From contig JAHHGV010000014.1 of assembly GCA_019359695.1 (NCBI GenBank), positions 103,744 through 167,743 on the forward strand: 64,000 nt of DNA, read 5' to 3'. Under the pieces are notes generated by a model, which had not been told where the DNA came from, did not search any database, and saw only the letters and a list, made by a program, of their open reading frames with translations. The translations under genes were made by a program, and so were the position numbers. Shown piece by piece: positions 40,399-49,353 of this stretch (within the stretch, counting starts at the first letter, position 1; every line of letters begins with the position of its first letter). The stretch is from Brasilonema angustatum HA4187-MV1 (GTDB lineage: Bacteria > Cyanobacteriota > Cyanobacteriia > Cyanobacteriales > Nostocaceae).

Positions 40399-40722
40399 TT
40401 AAAGATATTTTTCCAAAGTGTTAGATAGTGTAGTTTTCGGTACGGCACCGACCACCATATCAACTCTTTGCCCACCTTTAAAAATCATTAGTGTGGGAAT
40501 GCTGCGAATGCCATACTGGCTCGCAACATTCGGATTTTCATCGGTGTTAAGTTTCACTACCTTAACTTGGTCTTTGTACTGGATAGCAATTTCATCGACA
40601 ACAGGGCCAACCATCCGGCAAGGTCCGCACCAGGGTGCCCAAAAGTCAACTAAAACAGGAATCGCGCTATCGAGTACTTCCTGTTTAAAGGTAGAGTCTG
40701 TAACTTGATCGGCTTCTGACAT
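40399..40722 (-). CDS. trxA: thioredoxin
   Basis: 107 residues with the redox pair C32/C35 in [11 protein letters not shown], the cis-proline loop [12 protein letters not shown] and normal m-type length. It reduces disulphides of photosynthetic and metabolic enzymes. Upstream on the same strand lie Yfr1 and then guaB3, the conserved cyanobacterial order. The 5' leader contains an 8-bp hairpin (ACCACTGC/GCAGTGGT, about 40783-40801). Confidence 0.96.
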   Translation of the reverse strand: MSEADQVTDSTFKQEVLDSAIPVLVDFWAPWCGPCRMVGPVVDEIAIQYKDQVKVVKLNTDENPNVASQYGIRSIPTLMIFKGGQRVDMVVGAVPKTTLSNTLEKYL

Positions 40723-40855
40723 GCCTATAAACCTTCGCCTATTAATATGTTTGACTTTGCTGAAAATTCTACCACAGCGAAAACCACTGCTAAGCAGTGG
40801 TACACAGACTTTTGCATATGGATTTTGAACTTATTCAAAAATAATTTAATTATTA

Positions 40856-40922
40856 AGGAACCGCCCGAAACATGTCCGGGCGGAGTGTGGTGTGAGGAGT
40901 GAACGGAAACATGCGTCTCCGC
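40856..40922 (-). ncRNA. yfr1: Yfr1 small RNA
   Basis: On the minus strand: a short hairpin CGGAGA/TTTCCG, then the unpaired ultraconserved ACTCCTCACAC (complement at 40890-40900), then a terminator hairpin CCGCCCG/CGGGCGG (40861-40883) followed by a T-rich stretch. A -10 box TAGAAT (40930-40935 on the complement) sits just upstream. Yfr1 base-pairs with porin mRNAs in Prochlorococcus and lies between guaB and trxA in most cyanobacteria, as here. Confidence 0.95.
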
Positions 40923-40935
40923 TATCTCTATTCTA

Positions 40936-41281
40936 GGCGACATATGCGATTTTTCCAGTAAGAGTTTAAGAGTCGAGAAAAATTTCATTAACTTATCCCC
41001 CAGCTGTAATAGTATCACTCTGTTTGAGTATTACAGATGGGAGATAAAGAGTCATTAGTAAACCGGCTCTATGAAGGAGGGTTTCGGTGCGCCTTAGGGA
41101 CTGGTTAGGCAGCGCGCCCAGGCGTTGTCTCATGCTCTGGCTTCGTTTGAAGTCTGAGCCTCGCCTGACGTGGATCACAACTTCGGTGTCTGATCCAAAC
41201 TTCTGCGAGCGTAACTCCCAAAGCAGGCAACTTAGGTAAGCGCAAAGCACACGCCAGTTGCAAAGACTGTCGGGAAAACCT
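40936..41281. other. region between Yfr1 and guaB3, solo MITE end
   Basis: 346 bp. ATTAGTAAACCGGCTCTATG at 41053-41072 matches the right end of the family C MITE, with no partner end nearby: a remnant. 41083-41275 is GC-rich repeat-like sequence with no gene. Confidence 0.5.
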
Positions 41282-42445
41282 TCATTTACCCATACCTAAT
41301 TGTTGTGCTTTTTGATAAACTTTACCTTCGGTTAACAAAGAAGGAGCAATCACAACTTCCACTTGTTGCATTTGTTTAATGTTTTTTGCCCCCAAAGTGC
41401 CCATACTCGTTTTCAAGGCTCCCAAAAGATTATGAGTTCCGTCATCAAGTTGTGCTGGTCCAGTGAGGATTTGCTCTAAGGTACCAGTCGTGCTGACACG
41501 AATGCGCGTACCACGTGGCAAAACTGGACTGGGAGTTGCCATCCCCCAATGATATCCGCGTCCGGGAGCTTCAGCAGCTCTTGCAAAGGGAGAACCAATC
41601 ATCACTCCATCTGCACCACAAGCAATGCACTTACAAATGTCGCCACCCGTGATTAAACCCCCATCAGCAATCACTGGAATGTATTTGCCCGTTTCTTGGT
41701 AATAATCATCCCGTGCGGCTGCACAGTCGGCGATCGCCGTTGCTTGTGGTACACCAACACCCAGCACGCCACGAGAGGTACACGCTGCACCAGGACCAAT
41801 TCCTACCAGTACGGCTGCTGCGCCTGCTTTGAGCAAATTCAGAGTCACCTCATAAGTCACGCAATTTCCCAGTATCACGGGTATAGGCATTTCTTGACAA
41901 AACTTTGCCAAATCGAGTGGTACAACAGATTCTGGAGAAAGGTGTGCAGTAGAAACCACAGTTGCTTGTATAAAGAATAAATCAGCACCAGCTTTTGCTA
42001 CTACAGAACCAAATTTGCTTGCTCCTACCGGAGTCGCACTCACGGCGGCGATACCACCTTGTTGTTTAATTTCTTTGATTCGTTGTTCAATTAATTCTGC
42101 TTTTATCGGTTCAGCATAAAGTTCTTGCATCAAGGGAACAAATTCTTCTTTCCCGACAGAGGCAATACGGTCTAAAATTGGCTCTGGATTTGCATAGCGA
42201 GTGTAAATTCCTTCTAAGTTCAAAACACCCAATGCTCCTAGCTGTGACAAAAGCACAGCCATACGGACATCAACTACGCTATCCATCGCACTCGCAATAA
42301 TTGGGATTTTGCGCTCAATATTGCCGATACGCCACTGAGTATCTGCCAAACTTGGATCGAGTGTTCCATTACCGGGGGCGAGAGCAATTTCATCTATACC
42401 GTAGGCCCTGCGAGCTGTTTTACCCCGCCCAATTTGAATATCCAC
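41282..42445 (-). CDS. guaB3: GuaB3-family IMP dehydrogenase-related protein
   Basis: 387 residues from GTG at 42445 ([18 protein letters not shown]), preceded by GGGAG; the longer frame to 42571 adds 42 unconserved residues. It has an IMPDH-like TIM barrel: [15 protein letters not shown], the cysteine loop [17 protein letters not shown] and [14 protein letters not shown], but no CBS domains, as in cyanobacterial and actinobacterial GuaB3. Cyanobacterial GuaB3 is thought to act on guanine nucleotide metabolism. It lies upstream of Yfr1-trxA. Any difference in reaction from classical IMPDH is not readable here. Confidence 0.92.
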   Translation of the reverse strand: MDIQIGRGKTARRAYGIDEIALAPGNGTLDPSLADTQWRIGNIERKIPIIASAMDSVVDVRMAVLLSQLGALGVLNLEGIYTRYANPEPILDRIASVGKEEFVPLMQELYAEPIKAELIEQRIKEIKQQGGIAAVSATPVGASKFGSVVAKAGADLFFIQATVVSTAHLSPESVVPLDLAKFCQEMPIPVILGNCVTYEVTLNLLKAGAAAVLVGIGPGAACTSRGVLGVGVPQATAIADCAAARDDYYQETGKYIPVIADGGLITGGDICKCIACGADGVMIGSPFARAAEAPGRGYHWGMATPSPVLPRGTRIRVSTTGTLEQILTGPAQLDDGTHNLLGALKTSMGTLGAKNIKQMQQVEVVIAPSLLTEGKVYQKAQQLGMGK

Positions 42446-42645
42446 GCTTGATGCTCCCAAATCTGTTTTAGATAGGGTATCAAAATTATGGGGGGATTTG
42501 CAGGGGTTTTTTGGATCAAACCGCACTAGGCAACAGAGAACGCACACGACGAGAGATAAACACAGTTGCAATCGTCTGTCAAATATTTTATCCAGTCAAT
42601 CTTGTAAGGCTTTCGGCTTTAGTGTAACTTTCTGCACGGTTACTC

Positions 42646-42756
42646 ATTTATAGCAGGGAACAGGGAACAGGGAACAGGGAACAGACTTGAAAGTCTCTTG
42701 GTGAGCGTGTTTTCTCATTAGTTCGTGTCCTAATCTACCTGGCGACTGCTATAAAT
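42646..42756. mobile_element. inverted-repeat element, family E (111 bp)
   Basis: Perfect 11-bp ends, ATTTATAGCAG at 42646-42656 and CTGCTATAAAT at 42746-42756. The interior starts with CCCTGTT-type repeats (complement). Non-coding. Confidence 0.65.
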
Positions 42757-42950
42757 TCGTAGCCAGTGGTAGCGTTAAATGCAAAGTGAGTATCACAAGC
42801 GATCGTCCTTTGGGCTGCTCCCTGCTGGAGCATCGCTATAAAAATTTGTTCAATTAATAAGTTATAAAAAAATATTCACTTAAGTAGTTATCCTGATTTT
42901 ACCTTTGAATACTTGAATATTGATGCTAAAGTTAGATTTTTAAACTAACT

Positions 42951-43066
42951 AGGACTTACGCAGAAGAGATCCCCCAACCCCCTTAAAAAGGGGGCTTTTA
43001 AGATTCCCCCCTTTTCAAGAGGGGCTAGGGGGGATCAAGTTTTCGGGTTTTCAGTGCGTAAGTCCT
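42951..43066. mobile_element. MITE family B, copy 2, with nested palindrome (116 bp)
   Basis: Perfect 12-bp ends AGGACTTACGCA (42951-42962) and TGCGTAAGTCCT (43055-43066). Inside, GATCCCCC... and ...GGGGGGATC form a second long palindrome, so the RNA of either strand would fold into a long hairpin. It ends 40 bp before the start of the amyloid-motif gene. Confidence 0.8.
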
Positions 43067-43106
43067 GCTAACAAGTCTTGTACTTATTCAAACTCAGAGT
43101 AAGCAA

Positions 43107-43556
43107 ATGGATATAGTAACTTTGACGACTTTCTTGACCCCATTTTTACCGTACCTACTGAAAGTAGGAGAGAAAGCAGCTGAAGAAACTGGTAAAGAAC
43201 TGGGTAAAGGGTTTGGTGCTAATGCTTGGGAAAAAGCCAAGGCTTTGTGGAGTAAGCTGCAACCAAAAGTAGATGCAAAGCCAATAGCAAAAGCTGCAGC
43301 AGAAGAATTGGCTAATTCTCCTGATGATGCAGAAACGAAAGAAACGCTCCAGAAGCAACTCAAGAAATTGCTTGATGAAGATAAAAATTTGGCTGCTGAG
43401 ATTGCCCGTTTGATGCAGGAAGATTCGGAGGCTATTTCTAAAGTTGTAAATAGCTTTAATCAAACAATATCTGGGAAGAACAACACAGTGCAGAATACTA
43501 CGGGTGATGGGAATAAGGTTTTTGGCAGAATCGGAGATGGTGCAACTATCTATTAA
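43107..43556 (+). CDS. Bell-like effector with C-terminal amyloid motif
   Basis: 149 residues. Residues 1-115 are helical: a hydrophobic N-terminal helix (LTTFLTPFLPYLLKVGEK), then amphipathic Ala/Lys/Glu-rich helices (AWEKAKALWSKLQPK, ETLQKQLKKLLDE). Residues 119-149 (QTISGKNNTVQNTTGDGNKV then FGRIGDGATIY) are an Asn/Gly-rich motif that aligns without gaps to residues 84-113 of the next protein. The layout, a short helical domain plus a terminal prion-like motif, is that of Bell-domain effectors, which are thought to form pores when templated by an NLR. The Bell call is inference from architecture; the shared motif is seen directly. 45 bp separate the two genes. Confidence 0.75.
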   Translation: MDIVTLTTFLTPFLPYLLKVGEKAAEETGKELGKGFGANAWEKAKALWSKLQPKVDAKPIAKAAAEELANSPDDAETKETLQKQLKKLLDEDKNLAAEIARLMQEDSEAISKVVNSFNQTISGKNNTVQNTTGDGNKVFGRIGDGATIY

Positions 43557-43601
43557 GTAAAAAAGCTAACTCAAAAAGCCAGGAAATAGGGAGTTAAAAC
43601 A

Positions 43602-46600
43602 GTGCGGAAAAGACGCTTGAAAAGGTTATGGAAGCGGATAATACTTTTTCTGTCCAAGTTAGCTGGCTTTTTGAGAGGGAATCGTCGGAGATTAAAACGT
43701 AAGCGACATTTACTCACAGATGAAGTTGCTCAAAGCCGTTTAGCTCCCCATATTCAGTCTCAGGTTGAACAACCAGTTTTAGGTAACTCACAAAAGGCTG
43801 AAGCTTCTGTAACCAGTTTAGCTCCCCATATTCAGTCTCAGGTTGAACAAACAATTTCAGGGAACGAAAATGTTCTCCAAAAGATCAAGGGCAACAATAA
43901 TATTAATGTAGGTCGGGTAGAAGGCAGCCTCACTATTAATTATCGTCGCCCAATTGACAGACCTTTTCAAGCACCGAGTTTACCTGCCAATTTTGTTGAT
44001 CGCCCACAAGTTACTGTAGAAATCAAAGCACGTCTACTGGCAAATACATCTAATGCTGGTGCTTTGCTCATTAGTGCAATTCACGGTTTAGGGGGCATTG
44101 GCAAGACAACTTTAGTTACTGCCCTTGCCCATGATCAAGATATCCAAAAACGTTTTTCTGGTGGTGTGCTTTGGGCAACTTTGGGACAAGAACCAGATGT
44201 TCTGGCGCGGCTGACTAGCTGGGTGCGAGCCTTGGGAGACTACGAATTTCCTGCCATTAATATAGAAGCAACTTCAGACCATTTACGAAGCTTACTACAT
44301 GATAAAGCAGTTTTACTGGTAGTTGATGATGCTTGGGAACCAGATAAAGTTAAACCCTTTCTGGTAGCAAGTTCCCAATCCCAGCTATTAATCACTTCTC
44401 GGCGTGCTAATGTGGCTGGTGGTGTAGGTGCTTCTTTGCAAGAATTGAATTTGATGACACCAGAAGAATCTCTGGAATTACTTTCTAAATCTTTAGAACG
44501 AGAAATAGAAGATGTAGAGAAACAAGAGGCTTTGAGAGTAGCCAAGATTGTGGGATACCTACCCATCGCACTGAATTTGGTAGCAGCTAGAATTAAATGG
44601 GGAATAACATGGGTGGATCTGGAAACGGATTTGAAACAAGAGGTTACAAATTTACAATTATTAGACTTAGAAGTATTAGACGCGCCGCATCAAGAAAACT
44701 CTTTAGAAGCAATTTTTAATTTGAGCTTGAAAGCTTTGCGGGATTATAACAAACAAGCTTGGGAAAATTTTATTTGGTTGGGAGTTTTACCAGAGGATGT
44801 AACAATCGCCGCACCAATGGCAGTGACACTCTGGGATATGGAATCGCAAAAAAAAGCTGATAAGCGTTTAGAGCTACTTTGGAATGATGCCTTACTTCAG
44901 TCTGATTCACCTGTATTTATTGGGGGTGTTAAGTGGAAAGGCTACAGGATACATGACTTATTGCATGATGTAGCTCGTGGTAGATTAATGAAATCTCCGC
45001 CTACGGGAATGGGTTTGAATTTACTTGATGCTCAGACTCAACTGCTAGAACGGTATCGGAGAAAGACTCAAAAAAACTTTTGGCATACCCTGCCTAATGA
45101 TGGTTACATTTATCAATATTTAGTTTGGCATTTAGAGAAAGCTGAACAAATAGAAGAAATTCACTCCTTATTGCGGGAGGAGTCACACAAAGCAAGCAAT
45201 GGCTGGTTTGAAGCGCGAGAAAAATTAGGACAAGCTGGGGGTTACATAACAGATATTTCTCGTGCTTGGGAATTAGCAGAAGCGAATTGGAATGAATCAA
45301 CCCTGCCCCAAGTTGTGAGTTTGCAGTGTCGCTATGCTTTGATTAGTGCATCCGTGACTAGTTTGGCAGGTAATTTACCAGTAGAACTGCTGGTTGCATT
45401 AGTCAAAAATAATGTGTGGACTCATGAACAAGGACTAGCTTACGCTCTACAAAACCCAAACCCAGAGCAGAAAGTCAACTCGTTGATAGAATTAGTCAAT
45501 TATTTGCCACTAAATCTTCAAGAACTAGCACTGCAAAAAGCACTCGCTGTTGCCAGGGAAATTCAGTCTGAGGATTCTCGCGCCAAAGCTTTGAGTGCAA
45601 TAGCCGAAAAACTGCTAAGCGAGCGGTTGCCAGAAGCACTCGCTGTTGCCAGGGAAATTCAGTCTGAGGGGTATCGCGCCAAAGCTTTGAGTGCAATAGC
45701 CGAAAAACTGCCAAGCGAGCGGTTGCCAGAAGCACTCGTTGTTGCCAGGGAAATTCAGTCTGAGGGGTATCGCGCCAAAGCTTTGAGTGCAATAGCCGAA
45801 AAACTGCCAAGCGAGCGGTTGCCAGAAGCACTCGCTGTTGCCAGGGAAATTCAGTCTGAGGATTCTCGCGCCAATGCTTTGAGTGCAATAGCCGAAAAAC
45901 TGCCAAGCGAGCGGTTGCCAGAAGCACTCGCTGTTGCCAGGGAAATTCAGTCTGAGGATTCTCGCGCCAATGCTTTGAGTGCAATAGCAAAAAAACTGCC
46001 AAGCGAGCGGTTGCCAGAAGCACTCGTTGTTGCCAGGGAAATTCAGCATGAGTATTATCGCGCCAATGCTTTGAGTGCAATAGCCGAAAAACTGCCAAGC
46101 GAGCGGTTGCCAGAAGCACTCGCTGTTGCCAGGGAAATTCAGGATCACTATTCTCACACCAAAGCTTTGAGTGCAATAGCCGAAAAACTGCCAAGCGAGC
46201 GATTGCCAGAAGCACTCGCTGTTGCCAGGGAAATTCAGTATCATGAGGATAATCGCGCCAAAGCTTTGAGTGCAATAGCCGAAAAACTGCCAAGCGAGCG
46301 GTTGCCAGAAGCACTCGCTGTTGTCAGGGAAATTCAGCATGAGTATTATCGCGCCAATGCTTTGAGTGCAATAGCCGAAAAACTGCCAAGCGAGCGGTTG
46401 CCAGAAGTACTCGCTGTTGCCAGGGAAATTCAGGATGAGGATGATCGCGCCAAAGCTTTGAGTGCAATAGCCGAAAAACTGCCAAGCGAGCGGTTGCCAG
46501 AAGCCCTCGCTGTTGCCAGGGAAATTCAGCATGAGTATTATCGTGCCAATGCTTTGAGTGCTTTAGCTTCCGGTTTGTCACAAATGCCATCTACTGAACT

Positions 46601-46766
46601 TTTTCCCCTCTGGCGAGATACACTTCATAAACTATCTCTTCGCACGCGCCCTAACTTGCTGCGAGATATCAAGATATTGTTTCCAGTTATCTTTGCATTA
46701 GGTGGTGAAGCCGCAACGGCAGAAATTGCCCATGCGATTGTGGATGTGGCGCGATGGTGGCGGTGA
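43602..46766 (+). CDS. NB-ARC NLR-like ATPase with amyloid motif and 32-residue repeats
   Basis: 1,054 residues, GTG start with GGGAG 8 nt upstream. Residues 1-40 are basic with a hydrophobic patch. A linker duplicated at DNA level (LAPHIQSQVEQ at about 47 and 73) leads into the motif QTISGNENVLQKIKG.. (84-114). The NB-ARC domain follows: P-loop GLGGIGKTT (162-170), Walker B VLLVVDDAWE (about 237), LITSRR, GYLPIAL and IHDLLHD (about 450, MHD position). A helical region (about 480-640) precedes eleven 32-residue repeats (REIQ....RAKALSAIAEKL type, about 647-1000) and a short tail. It is a STAND NTPase: ligand binding at the repeats would trigger oligomerisation and template the motif of the upstream effector. 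Confidence 0.88.
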   Translation: MRKRRLKRLWKRIILFLSKLAGFLRGNRRRLKRKRHLLTDEVAQSRLAPHIQSQVEQPVLGNSQKAEASVTSLAPHIQSQVEQTISGNENVLQKIKGNNNINVGRVEGSLTINYRRPIDRPFQAPSLPANFVDRPQVTVEIKARLLANTSNAGALLISAIHGLGGIGKTTLVTALAHDQDIQKRFSGGVLWATLGQEPDVLARLTSWVRALGDYEFPAINIEATSDHLRSLLHDKAVLLVVDDAWEPDKVKPFLVASSQSQLLITSRRANVAGGVGASLQELNLMTPEESLELLSKSLEREIEDVEKQEALRVAKIVGYLPIALNLVAARIKWGITWVDLETDLKQEVTNLQLLDLEVLDAPHQENSLEAIFNLSLKALRDYNKQAWENFIWLGVLPEDVTIAAPMAVTLWDMESQKKADKRLELLWNDALLQSDSPVFIGGVKWKGYRIHDLLHDVARGRLMKSPPTGMGLNLLDAQTQLLERYRRKTQKNFWHTLPNDGYIYQYLVWHLEKAEQIEEIHSLLREESHKASNGWFEAREKLGQAGGYITDISRAWELAEANWNESTLPQVVSLQCRYALISASVTSLAGNLPVELLVALVKNNVWTHEQGLAYALQNPNPEQKVNSLIELVNYLPLNLQELALQKALAVAREIQSEDSRAKALSAIAEKLLSERLPEALAVAREIQSEGYRAKALSAIAEKLPSERLPEALVVAREIQSEGYRAKALSAIAEKLPSERLPEALAVAREIQSEDSRANALSAIAEKLPSERLPEALAVAREIQSEDSRANALSAIAKKLPSERLPEALVVAREIQHEYYRANALSAIAEKLPSERLPEALAVAREIQDHYSHTKALSAIAEKLPSERLPEALAVAREIQYHEDNRAKALSAIAEKLPSERLPEALAVVREIQHEYYRANALSAIAEKLPSERLPEVLAVAREIQDEDDRAKALSAIAEKLPSERLPEALAVAREIQHEYYRANALSALASGLSQMPSTELFPLWRDTLHKLSLRTRPNLLRDIKILFPVIFALGGEAATAEIAHAIVDVARWWR
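45535..46560 (+). repeat. eleven 96-bp tandem repeats in the NLR sensor
   Basis: Units are nearly identical (GCCAGGGAAATTCAG ... GCGAGCGGTTGCCAGAAG). Differences concentrate in four codons after REIQ (SEDS, SEGY, HEYY, DHYS, YHEDN, DEDD). One unit has an extra codon. Antisense open frames across it are shadows. Confidence 0.95.
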
Positions 46767-46923
46767 ACAGACGCGGGGATTTAGTATTTATTGACAATCT
46801 TCATTTTTTGTGCATTCTGGCATGAAAGCCCAGTTCGTTGCTCAATTTCAGCCGCAAAGGTTAAGCCGCTTAGAGAAAAGAATTGTTACAATAATTTCAG
46901 AATCCATGTCAGATTAGCAGTCC

Positions 46924-49353
46924 TTGATCCAATCTGAAACTCTAGAATTACTTGAATGGTCACGCCTGTGCCAGCATTTGTCTACCTTCGCGGCAACAAA
47001 GCTGGGGACTATCGCTGCACGCCATCTACAAATTCCTGCCTCGCAATCCCAAAGTGAGCAGTTGTTAGCGCAAACAAAAGAAATTTACGAACTGGAAAAC
47101 CGCCTAGGTACGGGGCTTTCGTTTGATGGAATCCAAGATATTGGTGATTCCCTAGAACGCGCCGAACTGCAAGGAATTTTGCAGGGAGATGAATTGCTGG
47201 CGATCGCCACCACTCTTGCAGGCACCAGAAATGTACGTCGTGTAATCGACAAACACCCAGATTTAACAGTACTCAATGATTTAATTACTGATTTACGAAC
47301 TTATCCAGAATTAGAACAAGAAATTCACAGATGTATAGACGAAAGGGGTCAAGTAACTGACCGCGCCAGCCAAAAACTTGGTGAAATTCGCACTTCCTTA
47401 CGGCAATCACGCAGTCAAATCACCCAAAAACTGCAAAATATATTACAGGTAAAAGCGAATGCCGTCCAAGAACAGATTATAACTCAAAGGGGCGATCGCT
47501 TTGTTATTCCCGTGAAAGCGCCTCAAAAAGACGCCATACCGGGTATTGTCCACGATACTTCCACCAGCGGCGCAACGTTGTATGTGGAACCGAATTCTAT
47601 CGTCCCAATGGGAAACCAGTTGCGGCAGTTGCTCAGAAGAGAGCAAATAGAAGAAGAAGCAATTCGTCGTACATTAACAGAGCAAGTCGCGGCTGTCAAG
47701 CCAGATTTGGAACAGTTGTTAGCAATTGTTACTACCTTGGACTTGGCATTGGCAAAAGCGCGTTATAGTTTGTGGCTAAAAGCAAATCCCCCACGCTTCA
47801 TTAACCTAGACGAAAACGAGAGCATTACCTTACGGAAGTTACGTCATCCACTTTTGGAGTGGCAGCATTACCACGAACAAGGACATTCCGTAATTCCCGT
47901 TGATTTGCTGATTCAGCCACAAATTCGGGTAGTCACAATTACCGGACCAAATACTGGCGGAAAAACTGTGACGTTGAAAACCCTAGCTTTGGCAGCATTG
48001 ATGGCGAAAGTCGGCTTATATGTGCCTGCACGGGAACCAGTGGAATTGCCGTGGTTTGATAAGGTGCTGGCAGATATAGGTGATGAACAATCCCTCCAGC
48101 AAAGTTTATCGACTTTTTCTGGTCACATCCGCCGCATTAGTCGGATTTTGTCAGCGCTAGACGAGGAGAAGGAAGCAGGGGAAGCTAGGGAAGTAGGGGG
48201 AGAAAAGACTATCCCATCTTCCCTAATCCTCCTGGACGAAGTGGGTGCAGGAACAGACCCCGTTGAAGGGAGTGCTTTGGCAATATCGCTCCTACAATAT
48301 CTCGCAGACCATGCTCTGTTGACAATTGCAACCACTCACTTTGGTGAACTCAAAGCGCTAAAATACGAAGATGAGCGATTTGAAAATGCCTCTGTAGAAT
48401 TTGACGAAAGTACGCTTTCACCAACTTACCGTCTACTTTGGGGTATTCCTGGACGTTCTAACGCCTTAACAATTGCCCAACGCCTGGGGTTGAAATCAGC
48501 AGTTGTGGAAAGTGCGAAAACGCAACTGGGAGGAGCAACGGATGAAGTCAATCAGGTGATTGCTGGGTTGGAAGCGCAACGCCGCCGTCAGGAAACCAAA
48601 GCAGAACAAGCACAGGATTTGTTGCAGCAAGCAGAACGTTTATACAAAGAAGTATCCGAAAAAGCCACAGCATTGCAGGAAAGAGAGCGTGCTTTACGTG
48701 TCTCTCAGGAGGTAGCAGTACAGCAGGCGATCGCCCAAGCTAAAGGCGAAATAGCTCAAGTGATTCGCCGCTTGCAGCAAGGTAAACCAACAGGACAAGA
48801 TGCTCAAAGCGCAACAAAAGCTTTAGGTGAAATAGCAACCAAATTTATACCAGAACAGCCTCCAAAACCAAAAGTGGGATTTGTTCCTAAAGTGGGCGAT
48901 CGCATCCGTATACCCAAACTCGGGCAAACAGCCGAAGTTTTAACCGCCCCAGATCAGGATAGGCAGTTGACTGTCCGCTTTGGAATCATGAAGATGATGG
49001 TGAAACTGGAAGACGTAGAATCTTTAGATGGTCAAAAAGTTGAACCAGTTGTCAAGGAGGTGACGAGGAGCAAACCAGAGCCAAAAATCACAACCTTGCC
49101 AGAAACTCCTGCAATTCGCACGTCTAAAAATACGGTAGATATACGCGGGCGTAGAGTACCTGATGCGGAAATCATTTTAGACAAAGCAATTTCAGAAGCC
49201 ACAGGACCAATATGGATTATTCATGGACATGGCACGGGTAAGCTACGGCAAGGAGTTCACGCTTTCTTAAAGCAACATCCAAGAGTCAGCCGTTATGAAG
49301 CAGCAGAACAAGCTGATGGCGGTACTGGTGTGACAATTGCTTACATAGGTTAA
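46924..49353 (+). CDS. mutS2: MutS2 family endonuclease/ATPase
   Basis: 809 residues, TTG start. Walker A GPNTGGKT (341-348), Walker B LILLDEVGAGTDP (about 434), signature STFSGHIRRI, and a C-terminal Smr nuclease domain (DIRGRRVPDAE to IIHGHGTGKLRQGV). MutS2 acts on branched DNA to limit recombination, and in some bacteria on collided ribosomes. Residues about 414-431 (EEKEAGEAREVGGEKTIP) are an insertion not usual between the two ATPase motifs; the DNA there resembles GGGAAGTAGGG-type repeat. The NLR gene ends 157 bp upstream. Confidence 0.95.
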   Translation: MIQSETLELLEWSRLCQHLSTFAATKLGTIAARHLQIPASQSQSEQLLAQTKEIYELENRLGTGLSFDGIQDIGDSLERAELQGILQGDELLAIATTLAGTRNVRRVIDKHPDLTVLNDLITDLRTYPELEQEIHRCIDERGQVTDRASQKLGEIRTSLRQSRSQITQKLQNILQVKANAVQEQIITQRGDRFVIPVKAPQKDAIPGIVHDTSTSGATLYVEPNSIVPMGNQLRQLLRREQIEEEAIRRTLTEQVAAVKPDLEQLLAIVTTLDLALAKARYSLWLKANPPRFINLDENESITLRKLRHPLLEWQHYHEQGHSVIPVDLLIQPQIRVVTITGPNTGGKTVTLKTLALAALMAKVGLYVPAREPVELPWFDKVLADIGDEQSLQQSLSTFSGHIRRISRILSALDEEKEAGEAREVGGEKTIPSSLILLDEVGAGTDPVEGSALAISLLQYLADHALLTIATTHFGELKALKYEDERFENASVEFDESTLSPTYRLLWGIPGRSNALTIAQRLGLKSAVVESAKTQLGGATDEVNQVIAGLEAQRRRQETKAEQAQDLLQQAERLYKEVSEKATALQERERALRVSQEVAVQQAIAQAKGEIAQVIRRLQQGKPTGQDAQSATKALGEIATKFIPEQPPKPKVGFVPKVGDRIRIPKLGQTAEVLTAPDQDRQLTVRFGIMKMMVKLEDVESLDGQKVEPVVKEVTRSKPEPKITTLPETPAIRTSKNTVDIRGRRVPDAEIILDKAISEATGPIWIIHGHGTGKLRQGVHAFLKQHPRVSRYEAAEQADGGTGVTIAYIG

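Larger units (their letters stand above)
42446..43106. other. intergenic with two inverted-repeat elements
   Basis: No gene. 42646-42756 and 42951-43066 are listed separately; the rest includes GGGAACAGGGAACAGG repeats (42656-42685) and AT-rich spacer. Confidence 0.6.

Noticed and set aside
40861..40883. Group II intron domain V
   Set aside because: The hairpin is the terminator of Yfr1; the loop and catalytic triad do not fit.
42446..42571. N-terminal extension of GuaB3
   Set aside because: The residues are not conserved, and GTG at 42445 has a good ribosome-binding site.
45496..46590. Long antisense frames (272, 305 and 88 codons) across the NLR repeats
   Set aside because: They mirror the 96-bp repeats of the sense gene and have no independent protein features.
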